64,000 nt of DNA, taken from NCBI RefSeq assembly GCF_011064285.1, contig NZ_CP049331.1:1364001-1428000 (forward strand), in the 5' to 3' direction. This document shows positions 17,655-26,734 of this stretch, in pieces (position 1 is the stretch's first letter; each line of letters opens with the position of its first letter). The notes under the pieces are model-generated. The model did not search any database. It saw only the letters and a list, made by a program, of their open reading frames with translations, and was not told the origin of the DNA. The translations under genes and the position numbers were made by a program. Source of the stretch: Vibrio ziniensis. Lineage in GTDB: Bacteria > Pseudomonadota > Gammaproteobacteria > Enterobacterales > Vibrionaceae.

Positions 17655-17664
17655 TTGTATACAA
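17655..17664. promoter_or_regulatory. TTGTATACAA palindrome next to the GntR gene
   Basis: A perfect 10-bp palindrome 21 bp upstream of the GntR start, fit for autoregulation. A related TGTATACC sequence lies at 17680-17687. Operator assignment is inference from its repetition at 17862 and 52495 and the link to purine genes. Confidence 0.6.
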
Positions 17665-17861
17665 AGCGGTAGTGCAATATGTATACCAAACAGTCTTTTA
17701 TTGTTTTCAGTGCGCAGCAGCGATACTTAGGTTGATAATGCATTGTCTTATTGCACTAAGATGCAGCATTTGTTCGACTCTGGTGCATAAAACTGTGTGT
17801 ACAATATTCAGTAAGCTAGTGATATGGTAGCTTGTGAGTTTGGCACACTACTTGTATTTAT

Positions 17862-17875
17862 AATTGTATACAATT
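17862..17875. promoter_or_regulatory. AATTGTATACAATT palindrome before the ureide operon
   Basis: A perfect 14-bp palindrome 60 bp upstream of the SBF transporter ATG. Same TTGTATACAA core as at 17655 and 52495. Likely operator of the GntR protein encoded divergently. Confidence 0.65.
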
Positions 17876-17934
17876 GACGTAATTAAAAGCTTACATGGAT
17901 ATGTAGGGATTATTTAAAGAGCAGACACAATACT

Positions 17935-18930
17935 ATGAATGTAATCGATAAGTTGAAAAAGGAATGGTTTCTCGTTGGCATGGTCGTCGCCATCGCTTTA
18001 GCAACGGTGAGCTCGGATGTGGGTAAATCAGGGGGATGGATTCATCTTGATATGCTTACCGGTGTCGGTGTGGCGATTGTTTTCTTCCTCCATGGCTTAG
18101 GGCTTTCTCCACAAGCTATTAAAGCCGGTATGACGAATTGGCGTCTGCATTTGTATATTCAAGCGGCGACTTTCGTTGTCTACCCGTTATTGTGGGTGAT
18201 CTTTGGTGAAGCGTTTATGGCGTATATGCCAGCCGCTTTAGCATTTGGTTTCTGCTATCTACTCGTGCTGCCAAGCACAATTTCTTCTTCTGTTACAATG
18301 ACCAGCGTAGGTAAAGGTAACGTACCGGGCGCAATTTTCAATGCATCGTTATCGAGCATTATCGGCGTAGTGATCACACCATTCTTAATTCAACTCTTTA
18401 TGGGTGTTGAAGGGGTAGAACTTGACTTAATGGCTTCGGTTTTATCCATTGCTAAGTTGCTGCTTCTGCCAATGATCGTCGGTCAAATTCTTCGTCCATA
18501 TCTTGTTGATTGGATCTCTAAACACAAAGGTGCGGTGGGCAAAGTCGATAAGTACGTGATTTTAGCTATTGTTTACAACGCGTTCTGTGATTCAGTAGAA
18601 AACGGCATCTGGAGTGAGTTCTCTATTGGGCTACTTGCGACTTCAATAGCGATTTGTTTGCTGATTCTGTTGTTTATGGTGCATTTAATTCAGTGGGGTG
18701 CTCGTCGCGTTAAATTCGAACTTCCAGATGAAGTGGCTTCGGTATTCTGTGGCACTAAGAAAACACTGGCTGCGGGAATCCCGATGGCAAAAGTGATTTT
18801 TGGAACCGATCCTACACTCGGCATGATCTTATTGCCTATCATGCTTTACCACCCAATCCAGATTTTCTACTGTGCAATATTAGCAAATCGCTATGCGCGC
18901 CAACATGAAGGTGCAGCTGTGACGAATTAG
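17935..18930 (+). CDS. SBF-like (YfeH-type) transporter in the ureide operon
   Basis: 331 residues, about ten membrane helices, bile acid:Na+ symporter-like family of the YfeH type: FFLHGLGLSPQAIKAGMTNWRLH near residue 50 (read in two parts), LPSTISSSVTMTSVGKGNVPGAIFNA near 110 and FCGTKKTLAAGIPMAK near 270. First gene of an operon whose other members act on purine-derived ureides, so I infer it carries allantoin, allantoate, oxalurate or oxamate/oxalate; no family member is known to me with that substrate. The AATTGTATACAATT palindrome lies 60 bp upstream. Confidence 0.88.
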   Translation: MNVIDKLKKEWFLVGMVVAIALATVSSDVGKSGGWIHLDMLTGVGVAIVFFLHGLGLSPQAIKAGMTNWRLHLYIQAATFVVYPLLWVIFGEAFMAYMPAALAFGFCYLLVLPSTISSSVTMTSVGKGNVPGAIFNASLSSIIGVVITPFLIQLFMGVEGVELDLMASVLSIAKLLLLPMIVGQILRPYLVDWISKHKGAVGKVDKYVILAIVYNAFCDSVENGIWSEFSIGLLATSIAICLLILLFMVHLIQWGARRVKFELPDEVASVFCGTKKTLAAGIPMAKVIFGTDPTLGMILLPIMLYHPIQIFYCAILANRYARQHEGAAVTN

Positions 18931-18985
18931 TCATTAAGAATATGAAGTTTAGTCGTTAATAAATAGAAAGATAAAAGGAAGTAAA

Positions 18986-20170
18986 ATGACTAAGGATAGT
19001 CGAGTCTATTGCTCTCAAGGGCCAGAACAATTACCTGCCAAAGAACGCGGAAGCTTAAGCGGAAAACATTTTGTTTTTAAAGACTTGTTTGATGTTAAAG
19101 GCTATAAAACTGGAGCAGGAAATCCTCAATGGTTGGCGACGCATGCTTGTGCGCCAACCACATCTTCATTAATCTCTAAGCTGCTCAATAACGGTGCCGA
19201 GTGTGTCGGACGTGTACAAACCGATGAACTGGCATACAGCCTAAATGGACAGAACATCCACTACGGCACACCAATAAACCCTGTTGCGCCAGATTGCATT
19301 CCTGGAGGCTCGTCCAGTGGCAGTGCTGTTGCCGTGGCAAACAGTGAATGTGATTTCTCAATCGGCACGGACACCGGCGGATCTGTACGAGTACCTGCCA
19401 GTTATTGTGGTTTGTTTGGTCTTCGACCAACACTCGGTTCGCTTGATCTTCACGCGTGCTTTGAACTATCGAAAAGTTTCGATACCGCAGGCATTTTCAG
19501 TCGCGAGTTACCATTGCTGCGCAAAGTTTGGCGTGTGTTGTCTGGTTCAAAATCAGAAAGTCGCAGTGCAACTCATCTCTACTTAGATAACCAGTGTGCA
19601 CAAGTACTCAGTGAAGAACGCCTGGCTCGTTTAATAAGTTGGTGTGACCAAGCTGAGATTGAGTTAGGGCGTGGTGATGTCTTGCAGGAGAATGGTTGGC
19701 AATTAAGCGATCTCAGCTTGTTGTTCAGAACTATCCAAGGCTACGACATTATCCAAAAACATGGATTATGGCTTGAACAACATGGTGACAGTTTAGACCC
19801 TGCAATTTTGGAGAGAGTAAAATGGTCTCGTACCATTTCTGAGCAGGATTATTTGCAGGCGTTGGATAAGCAGTCCGAATTCCGTGAGCTTATTACTTAC
19901 CATCTAACCGAATATGCGCTTGCTTGGGCAATTCCAACCACACCATCAGGTCCGCCAGCGTTGACTATGAGTGGCGAAGCACTGGCGACTTACCGAACTC
20001 AGCTAATGGGTTTAACCAGTATTGCAGGTCTAAGTGGATTGCCTCAATTACATCTGCCAATGCAAGGATTGCAAGAAGGCCCATGCGGAGTATCCGTTAT
20101 GGGCTTATCGAATCGAGAAGAAGACCTAATGACGACGGGTGAAAAGCTGATTCAAGGAGAAAGTAAATGA
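18986..20170 (+). CDS. amidase-signature hydrolase, candidate oxalurate amidohydrolase
   Basis: 394 residues with the complete Ser-cisSer-Lys triad: Lys32 in FKDLFDVKGY, the Ser run in PGGSSSGSAVAVA (~107-117) and nucleophile Ser133 in GTDTGGSVRVPA. Cytoplasmic. It overlaps the HpxW-like gene by 4 bp (ATGA). In Klebsiella an AtzE-type amidase (HpxY) sits beside hpxW and is thought to act on oxalurate; by analogy this enzyme would turn oxalurate into oxamate. It is shorter than AtzE-type amidases (~460 aa) and no HpxX/AtzG-like small partner is seen. RBS AAGGAAG. Confidence 0.85.
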   Translation: MTKDSRVYCSQGPEQLPAKERGSLSGKHFVFKDLFDVKGYKTGAGNPQWLATHACAPTTSSLISKLLNNGAECVGRVQTDELAYSLNGQNIHYGTPINPVAPDCIPGGSSSGSAVAVANSECDFSIGTDTGGSVRVPASYCGLFGLRPTLGSLDLHACFELSKSFDTAGIFSRELPLLRKVWRVLSGSKSESRSATHLYLDNQCAQVLSEERLARLISWCDQAEIELGRGDVLQENGWQLSDLSLLFRTIQGYDIIQKHGLWLEQHGDSLDPAILERVKWSRTISEQDYLQALDKQSEFRELITYHLTEYALAWAIPTTPSGPPALTMSGEALATYRTQLMGLTSIAGLSGLPQLHLPMQGLQEGPCGVSVMGLSNREEDLMTTGEKLIQGESK

Positions 20171-21732
20171 AATATCAAACTGCTTTTACCGCTCCACACT
20201 ATAAGGCTGCACAAGTAGGTCAAAAGATCCTCGATCAAGGCGGCACTGCAAGCGAGGCAATGGTTGCGGCGGCGGCGATGATTGCTGTGCAATATCCTCA
20301 TATGAATAGCATTGGTGGTGACAGCTTCTGGTTGATCGCCAAACAAGGCCAAACTCCGGTTGCCATTGACGGTTGTGGTGCGGCTGCAATGAATGTCGAT
20401 GTTGAGCACTACCGTAGTCAAGGAGCAGAACTTCCAGAATTTGGCGGTCAGGCTGCGATTACCATGGCTGGTACAGTTTCGGCTTGGCAAAAAGCACTAG
20501 AGCTTGATTCAACCAACCTCAGTTTGCATACCTTGTTAGACCCAGCGATCATCGCGGCGCAGCAGGGTGTTGAAGTTACTCAAAGTTTAGTGAATGCCAG
20601 TGAGAAAACATTCGGTCGTTTAGCGCAACTCAAGTCATTTGCAGAAAACTTTCTCAAGGACGGAAAAACACTGACAGTGGGTGACATTGTCACTAACCAA
20701 GCGTTGGCAAACACTCTTAAAACTCTTACTGAAAATGGGTTAGATGATTTCTATCGTGGAGAGATAGCAAAAAGTGCTGCCGCTGAGTTGGCACAAGCCG
20801 GAAGCCCCATTTCGTTAGACGATTTCGAGCAACATCAAGCCAAAGTAATGGCTCCTTTATCGGTAGAAACATCGAAAGGTAAGCTTTACAACTTTGGCGC
20901 GCCAACCCAAGGTGTCGCATCACTACTTATATTGGCGATATACGATCGATTAGCATCACAAGCTCAAAGCGAAGTTGACCATATACATCTCTTGGTTGAA
21001 GCAACCAAACAAGCCTTCATCATTCGAGATAAAGAAGTGTGTGATGAGGAATATCTGACTCAACCACTGCAAGAGTGGCTGAACGATTCAGTGATTGAGC
21101 GTTGCACTGCAGAAGTCTCAATGGAACAGGCATTGCCGTGGCCGCATCAGGCACAACCGGGTGACACTATCTGGATGGGAGCAACCGACCAATACGGCAC
21201 TATGGTCAGTTTCATTCAAAGTATTTATTGGGAGTTTGGCACTGGTGTTGTGCTGCCATCCACAGGCATTTTGTGGAATATCCGTTCAAAAAGTTTCTCG
21301 TTAGATGCTAAGCATCACAACGTGCTAGCGGGCGGTAAAAAGCCGTTCCACACATTGAACCCTGCATATGCGGAACTAGCTGATGATCGACGTATGGTTT
21401 ACGGAACCATGGGTGGTGAAGGGCAACCTCAAACTCAAGCCTGTTTGTTTAGTCGCTACCACTATCAAGGATATGCACTGGATGAAGCAGTTGCACTTCC
21501 GAGATGGTTGTTAGGACGCACTTGGGGGGATTCAACCAACAACTTACGCCTTGAAGAATCTCTCTATCAGCAATATGGCGAACAACTGAAACAAAGAGGT
21601 CACGATGTTACTTACGTGGCGGATAACAACGAATTAATGGGACACGCTGGCGCTATCATTATTGATACGCATGGAAAAGCCTCGGCGACCAGTGATCCTC
21701 GTAGCGATGGAACTTATTTACTTGGAGAATAA
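20167..21732 (+). CDS. gamma-glutamyltransferase-family protein, HpxW-like (oxamate amidohydrolase)
   Basis: 521 residues, gamma-glutamyltransferase/Ntn-hydrolase family without a signal peptide, hence cytoplasmic. Landmarks: QYPHMNSIGGDSFWLI (~39-54), GCGAAAMNVD, and the expected self-cleavage point Thr334 in PGDTIWMGATDQYGTMVSF, followed by YGTMGGEGQPQTQ. Such non-secreted relatives include HpxW of Klebsiella, which hydrolyses oxamate to oxalate plus ammonia. Its place between a putative oxalurate amidase and HpxJ/HpxK-type enzymes supports that function. Start overlaps the amidase stop. Confidence 0.86.
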   Translation: MKYQTAFTAPHYKAAQVGQKILDQGGTASEAMVAAAAMIAVQYPHMNSIGGDSFWLIAKQGQTPVAIDGCGAAAMNVDVEHYRSQGAELPEFGGQAAITMAGTVSAWQKALELDSTNLSLHTLLDPAIIAAQQGVEVTQSLVNASEKTFGRLAQLKSFAENFLKDGKTLTVGDIVTNQALANTLKTLTENGLDDFYRGEIAKSAAAELAQAGSPISLDDFEQHQAKVMAPLSVETSKGKLYNFGAPTQGVASLLILAIYDRLASQAQSEVDHIHLLVEATKQAFIIRDKEVCDEEYLTQPLQEWLNDSVIERCTAEVSMEQALPWPHQAQPGDTIWMGATDQYGTMVSFIQSIYWEFGTGVVLPSTGILWNIRSKSFSLDAKHHNVLAGGKKPFHTLNPAYAELADDRRMVYGTMGGEGQPQTQACLFSRYHYQGYALDEAVALPRWLLGRTWGDSTNNLRLEESLYQQYGEQLKQRGHDVTYVADNNELMGHAGAIIIDTHGKASATSDPRSDGTYLLGE

Positions 21733-21733
21733 A

Positions 21734-22984
21734 ATGACAGCCCATAATGAATTGCATTCAACTGGCAACTTATTTGAAACGCTTAACCCGCCACAACGTC
21801 TGCTTATGGGGCCTGGGCCAATCAATGCGTACCCACGCGTGCATCAAGCGATTTCGCAATCCCTGATTGGTCAGTACGACCCTGTAATGACAGGCTATAT
21901 GAACCAAGTGCAGTCGCTGTATCGTGGCGTGTTTTTTACTAATAACCAACAAACTATGCTGGTGGATGGTACGGCTCGTTCTGGTATTGAAGCGGTATTA
22001 GTTTCGGTTCTTCAGCCGGGTGACAAAGTGTTGGTTCCTGTCATTGGTCGTTTTGGTCATCTGCTATGTGAGATAGCGCAACGTGTAGGTGCAGTCGTTA
22101 AAACGATCGATATTGAATGGGGTGAAGTATGTCCTGCTGAAAAAGTTGAGCAGGCGATCAAATCCTTCAATCCAAAATTGGTGGCGACGGTTCAGGGTGA
22201 CACATCCACGACCATGAATCAGCCATTGCAAGAAATCGGCGAGGTTTGTCTGCGTCATGGCGTGCTTTTTTACTGTGATGCTACCGCTTCAATTGCGGGT
22301 AACGATCTTAAGGTGGATGAATGGCACTTAGACGCGGTATCAGCAGGTTTGCAAAAGTGTCTTGGCGGGCCTTCTGGTTCTGCGCCAATTACTATAAGTG
22401 ACCGTTGTGCGGCACTGATTAATCGTCGCAAACATGTTGAAGCAGGTATTCGTGCCGATCACCACACTCAAGGTGAGGATGCGATGATTCAATCGAACTA
22501 TTTCGATTTAGCGATGATCATGGATTATTGGGGACCAGAGCGCCTGAACCACCATACAGAGGCGACCAGCATGCTTTATGCCGCTCGTGAGTGTGCGCGA
22601 ATCTTCCTTGAAGAAGGTCCAGAAAAGGTTATCGCGCGTCATAAGCAAGCCGGTGATGCAATGGCCGCTGGATTACGTGCGATGGGACTTGAGTTATTTG
22701 GTAATCAAGCATACAAGATGAACAACGTGGTGGGTGTCTACATTCCTGCGAATGTGAATGGTGATGCTGTTCGATTAGAGCTTCTAAACCGTTTTGGTAT
22801 CGAAATCGGCACTTCATTTGGTCCGCTACATGGCAAGATCTGGCGTATAGGCACTATGGGCTATAACGCTCGTCAAGAATGCGTGCTTTCTACTTTGGCC
22901 GCTTTAGAATCGATGCTGATCAAGCACAAAGCGAAAATAGACCCAGGTCAAGCTGTTGCTGCGGCAATGGAATTTTATCAATAG
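21734..22984 (+). CDS. ureidoglycine-glyoxylate/oxoacid aminotransferase (PucG/HpxJ-like)
   Basis: 416 residues from the ATG at 21734 (GGAG eight bases upstream); the longer frame from 21662 overlaps the previous gene and is rejected. Class V aminotransferase of the alanine-glyoxylate/PucG type: LMGPGPINAYPRV (~24-36), TARSGIEAVL, DATASIAG with the PLP Asp (182) and the PLP-binding Lys208 in AGLQKCLGGPSG. PucG/HpxJ moves the amino group of ureidoglycine to an oxo acid giving oxalurate, just before the steps of the two hydrolases upstream. Spaced 1 bp from the HpxW-like stop. Confidence 0.9.
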   Translation: MTAHNELHSTGNLFETLNPPQRLLMGPGPINAYPRVHQAISQSLIGQYDPVMTGYMNQVQSLYRGVFFTNNQQTMLVDGTARSGIEAVLVSVLQPGDKVLVPVIGRFGHLLCEIAQRVGAVVKTIDIEWGEVCPAEKVEQAIKSFNPKLVATVQGDTSTTMNQPLQEIGEVCLRHGVLFYCDATASIAGNDLKVDEWHLDAVSAGLQKCLGGPSGSAPITISDRCAALINRRKHVEAGIRADHHTQGEDAMIQSNYFDLAMIMDYWGPERLNHHTEATSMLYAARECARIFLEEGPEKVIARHKQAGDAMAAGLRAMGLELFGNQAYKMNNVVGVYIPANVNGDAVRLELLNRFGIEIGTSFGPLHGKIWRIGTMGYNARQECVLSTLAALESMLIKHKAKIDPGQAVAAAMEFYQ

Positions 22985-22994
22985 TGGGAGTGTT

Positions 22995-24233
22995 ATGACT
23001 GTTTTTATTGAAATGGACACACAAAGTCGCGCGATGCGACTGATGGAGCAATCTGATGTTCTTGCTTCATTTAGTGAGAGTGAAACGGGCTTAACACGAG
23101 CGTATTTAACACCACAACATCGTGCTGCGCATGACCAATTAGCATTATGGATGCAGCAAGCGGGCTTAGAAACTTGGCAAGACAGTGTGGGTAATCAGTG
23201 GGGCAGAAAAGTCTCGCCAAATCCAACTAAGCCAACGCTGATTTTAGGCTCTCATAGCGATACGGTAGTGAATGCGGGTAAATATGACGGTAACTTAGGT
23301 GTCTTGCTCGCCATTGAAACACTGGCAGCTCTACGTGGAGAAACCTTTCCATTTCACATCGATGTTGTCGCTTTTGCTGACGAAGAAGGCACACGGTTTA
23401 ACACCACGTTAATTGGTTCGAGTTCCGTTGCTGGCTGCTTTAATTCTAATTGGTTACAAGTGGCTGACGCTAACGGTGTCACTATGACCCAAGCGATGCG
23501 AGAGTTTGGACTTGATCCTGAGAAAGCGGGCAGTGATGCACGTAAAGCGCAAGATGTGCTGGCTTACTTAGAAGCGCATATTGAGCAAGGCCCCGTACTT
23601 GAAGCAGAAAACCTAGCGGTGGGCGTGGTCACTGGTATTGCCGGTGCAAAACGTTTTCAATGTGAAGTGACAGGTATGGCTGGTCACGCTGGAACAGTGC
23701 CAGTGCGCCTACGTCAAGATGCGATGACCGGTGCTGCCGAGATGATTCTGGCGATTGAAAAGCTGGCTAAAGATCAAGGCGTGGTTGCCACTGTGGGTAA
23801 GTGTGAAATCATTTCCGGCGCGGTGAATGTGATTGCTGGCAAAGTGAAGTTTACGATTGATATTCGTAGCGCGTCACAGTCCGCGTTAGAAACCGCGACT
23901 TATGAAATGCTAGAGCAACTGAAACATATCGCTCAACAGCGCAAGCTTACTTTTGACTGTGAAAACATCTATAAAGCGAAAGCCGTTCAATGCAGCAATA
24001 AGCTGCAACAGAAATGGGCTTATGTGGTCGAGAGAGTCACCAATTCATCGGCTCGCTTTCTACCAAGTGGAGCAGGACATGACGCTATGGTGATGGCGGA
24101 ACTGACAGACACCGGAATGCTATTTATTCGTTGCGAAAAGGGCATCAGCCATAACCCAAGAGAGCAGGTTCTGACGTCCGATGTTGAGATTGGTTTGGCG
24201 TGTTTTATCGAGATGATTAGAAGCTTTCGATGA
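22995..24233 (+). CDS. allantoate amidohydrolase (HpxK/AllC-like, M20 family)
   Basis: 412 residues from the ATG at 22995 (GGGAG seven bases upstream). M20-type metalloamidohydrolase: metal ligands in LGSHSDTVVNAGKYDGNLGV (His, Asp), the Glu pair in FADEEGTRFNTTLIGSS, EAHIEQGPVLE (His), and near the C-terminus PSGAGHDAMVMA and CEKGISHNPREQV. It converts allantoate to ureidoglycine with release of ammonia and CO2. Ten bp after the aminotransferase; last gene of the ureide operon. Closely related hydantoinase/N-carbamoylase enzymes are the alternative, but context favours allantoate. Confidence 0.92.
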   Translation: MTVFIEMDTQSRAMRLMEQSDVLASFSESETGLTRAYLTPQHRAAHDQLALWMQQAGLETWQDSVGNQWGRKVSPNPTKPTLILGSHSDTVVNAGKYDGNLGVLLAIETLAALRGETFPFHIDVVAFADEEGTRFNTTLIGSSSVAGCFNSNWLQVADANGVTMTQAMREFGLDPEKAGSDARKAQDVLAYLEAHIEQGPVLEAENLAVGVVTGIAGAKRFQCEVTGMAGHAGTVPVRLRQDAMTGAAEMILAIEKLAKDQGVVATVGKCEIISGAVNVIAGKVKFTIDIRSASQSALETATYEMLEQLKHIAQQRKLTFDCENIYKAKAVQCSNKLQQKWAYVVERVTNSSARFLPSGAGHDAMVMAELTDTGMLFIRCEKGISHNPREQVLTSDVEIGLACFIEMIRSFR

Positions 24234-24290
24234 CTTAAGATATGTTCTTCTGGATTACATTACGCGACTCTTATCTAAGAATTTAATCTT

Positions 24291-25070
24291 ATGCAAAAGG
24301 CCTTATTATTTATCTTGTTGTTGCTTTCTGGGTGTGTCAATTATGGTATACCAGAACTTCAATGTCCTTCGAATGACGTTAAGAAAAGCCCGCAATACTA
24401 TAGATTTAGTGATTTATCACAAATAAATGATTGGGGGCATCATTATAGCTATCCATACTCTGCACAAATTGTTTCAGATCCTATGGATGATAGTAATAAA
24501 GTGCTACGTGTCGAAATCAGAGAAGGCGATACATATCGGACATATACAGGAGAACGGCACAGAGCGGAAATTTATGAAGCTTACAAAGCGAATTTTAATC
24601 AGCTCACACACTATTCTTTTCGTGTTTTGATTCCTGATGAATGGCAATTTGTAGATGTACGCTCTTTGATCGCGCAGTGGCATGCAACACCAGATAGGCA
24701 CTTAGGAGAAATCAGTAGGAGTCCTAATTTGGGGATTGAACTCCGCAACGACAGATTTGTAATTCGGGGACAGGCGAGTCAAGTTCCAGTCAATACTGAT
24801 AATAAGAAGGGAATGCAGCGTAAAACTCATTATGTAAGTGAACCAATAAAGAGAAATTTTTGGTATCAGTTTGATGTCGTTGTGAATTGGAGTTATGAGG
24901 AAAATGGTGTAATACAAATTAGTATTAATAGCGAACCAGTTGTAAATTTTAACGGTGCAACCAGCTATTACGATTGTATTGGACCTTATTTTAAAATGGG
25001 CATATATCGTGACGATACGCCGAAAACGTTTGTGATTTATTTTGATGATTATCAGCGTAATATTTTATAA
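24291..25070 (+). CDS. polysaccharide-lyase-like lipoprotein (heparin lyase I / PL20-type fold), copy 1
   Basis: 259 residues. MQKALLFILLLLSGC is a lipoprotein signal (Cys15). The body looks like the PF14099 polysaccharide lyase family: RHRAEIYEAY (~83-92), a beta-sandwich with SLIAQWHATPD (~126-136), and KMGIYRDDTPKT near the end. Related lyases cut acidic polysaccharides such as glucuronan or heparin; the actual substrate is unknown. Base composition is more AT-rich than its neighbours. A second, diverged member of the family is at 28070. It follows the ureide operon by 57 bp but is functionally unrelated. Confidence 0.75.
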   Translation: MQKALLFILLLLSGCVNYGIPELQCPSNDVKKSPQYYRFSDLSQINDWGHHYSYPYSAQIVSDPMDDSNKVLRVEIREGDTYRTYTGERHRAEIYEAYKANFNQLTHYSFRVLIPDEWQFVDVRSLIAQWHATPDRHLGEISRSPNLGIELRNDRFVIRGQASQVPVNTDNKKGMQRKTHYVSEPIKRNFWYQFDVVVNWSYEENGVIQISINSEPVVNFNGATSYYDCIGPYFKMGIYRDDTPKTFVIYFDDYQRNIL

Positions 25071-25075
25071 ATCTA

Positions 25076-25124
25076 AAACGACTAGCCAACCTTAATCCAG
25101 TAAATTAAGGCTGGCTAGTCGTTT
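25076..25124. terminator. bidirectional terminator between the lyase and sbmA genes
   Basis: Near-perfect 20-bp stem (AAACGACTAGCCA-x-CCTTAAT and its complement, one A-C mismatch) with a 7-nt loop, flanked by A-rich and T-rich ends, between convergent genes. Confidence 0.85.
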
Positions 25125-25143
25125 GATTATGAAGTTGTTCTAA

Positions 25144-26415
25144 TTAACTTATATCTTCTGCTTCAACGAGTTGAGCGGTTTTCTCTTCATAAGCGTGCTC
25201 AAACGCTTTAAGACGTTTGTAGATGGAAAGCAGTTCAACAATCGTCGTCCACGAGTTCACTAAGTACTGGAATGAGTTTTCAACTTGGTTAAATGCGTTC
25301 ATGATTCGTTGCATCACGCCGAGCGTAAACGCGCCTGCAACGATTGAAGGTGCTAGGGCAATAAACGGAATAAACGCACCAAACTGCAAGTATCCGTAAC
25401 GAATTACGTTAAAGTATACATAGTGCATATAAAGCTTGAAGTAGTTTTGGCGAACATTGCCAAACAGTTCTTCCAGTGTTAGTGGGTGTGCACGGTCTTC
25501 GTAGTCTTCTCCATAAACCAATTCTTTACGATAAGCAGCTTCAACTTTCTGGTTGTTGAACTCTAGTCCCGGTAGTTTGATACCAGCGAAAGCAAGCAAC
25601 ACGGTACCAAAAATGGACCAAATTATAGCAACGAAAACCAATGCTTGAGGAACTTCACCGACGAACGGTAGAGTAGTGACATAGCCCGATAATCCCCATA
25701 AAATTGGCAGGAAGGCAATCAGTGTCATCACTGAATTCAGTAGGCGAACACCTAAACTCTCCATAATGCTGGCGAAACGCATGGTGTCTTCCTGAATACG
25801 CTGAGCCGCACCTTCAATGTGACGAACATGTTCCCATCTTGCGGTGTAATGTTCAGTCATCGCAGTACGCCAACGAAAAACAAAATGGCTGACGAAAAAC
25901 GCGTTACCCACTGCCACCATGATAGCAATCATCAGTAGAACCATAACCGTTGAAAGTTCTGAATAAAACTCAGCAAGGGTAATACTGTTTGGTGCTGTGA
26001 GTGCTTTTTGAATCAGATTATAAAAATCCCCGTACCACTCATTCAGCATTACGCTCACTTCAACTTGGAACCAGGTGATAAATACAATCAGACCAGAGCC
26101 AAGAACTGACCATTTTGCCCACTTTTGTCCGCCGAGTATCATCCAACCGCCAATAAATAATGCGTAACACACGGTCATAAACTGATATAGCCAAGCATTG
26201 ATGGCGGTTTCCGTTGACGCTTGAAACTCAGCGGTGGCAGCGTCGCTTGCACCTTCAGTCAGAGCCGATGGGTAATCAATGCCGAAAACATGAGCCAAGC
26301 TGAGATGAGGACCGAGGTCTTCAATAACGGTGTACCAGCCAATAACACAAACGAGAGCCCAAAAAACAAAGCTCAGAAAAAACAATTTGGGTTTTGGGAA
26401 AAAAGAACTAAACAC
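25144..26415 (-). CDS. sbmA: SbmA/BacA family peptide uptake protein
   Basis: 423 residues from the GTG at 26415, chosen because AAGGAAGA precedes it and MFSSFFPKPKLFFLS then aligns with the E. coli SbmA N-terminus. Highly SbmA-like: SHFVFRWRTAM, RHIEGAAQRIQEDTMRFAS, GIKLPGLEFNNQ, VEAAYRKELVYGEDYEDRA and YLVNSWTTIVELLSIYKRL. It is a proton-driven inner membrane dimer that imports antimicrobial peptides, microcins and related antibiotics. Monocistronic, terminating at the shared hairpin. Contains seven or so membrane helices and lacks an ABC ATPase domain. Confidence 0.95.
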   Translation of the reverse strand: MFSSFFPKPKLFFLSFVFWALVCVIGWYTVIEDLGPHLSLAHVFGIDYPSALTEGASDAATAEFQASTETAINAWLYQFMTVCYALFIGGWMILGGQKWAKWSVLGSGLIVFITWFQVEVSVMLNEWYGDFYNLIQKALTAPNSITLAEFYSELSTVMVLLMIAIMVAVGNAFFVSHFVFRWRTAMTEHYTARWEHVRHIEGAAQRIQEDTMRFASIMESLGVRLLNSVMTLIAFLPILWGLSGYVTTLPFVGEVPQALVFVAIIWSIFGTVLLAFAGIKLPGLEFNNQKVEAAYRKELVYGEDYEDRAHPLTLEELFGNVRQNYFKLYMHYVYFNVIRYGYLQFGAFIPFIALAPSIVAGAFTLGVMQRIMNAFNQVENSFQYLVNSWTTIVELLSIYKRLKAFEHAYEEKTAQLVEAEDIS

Positions 26416-26734
26416 GGCATCTTCCTTTTGATGACAAAACGCTACACCCATCTTTCAAGAATTTGAGTGAGGGTATCTTTAATATCAGTATATTACTGAC
26501 CGCATAAAATACGATTAGTTTTATACACATCCTAATTAAAACCATTTTAGACGCGGCCAGATTTGTAAAAGAACTATTAATTGGTCGTAATGAGTATTTT
26601 ATCCTTGAAACGCTCTTTCTTACTCTCTCAATCTGTTTTAGTATCAGAAAACTAAGTATTGGACATGCATCTCACATCGCCAGCCCAGACTTAACGGACT
26701 TATCTTTAGTAGTAATTTATTTGTAGGAAAACAT
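26416..26734. other. 319-bp divergent spacer between sbmA and ilvE
   Basis: AT-rich, no gene seen. It must hold both divergent promoters. Only the RBS TAGGAAAA before the ilvE ATG is clear; I could not identify a leader peptide rich in branched-chain codons or a terminator that would indicate attenuation. Confidence 0.5.

Noticed and set aside
20152..20490. 112-codon minus-strand frame at the amidase/HpxW junction
   Set aside because: Crosses two coupled genes on the other strand; His/Arg/Ser-rich shadow composition.
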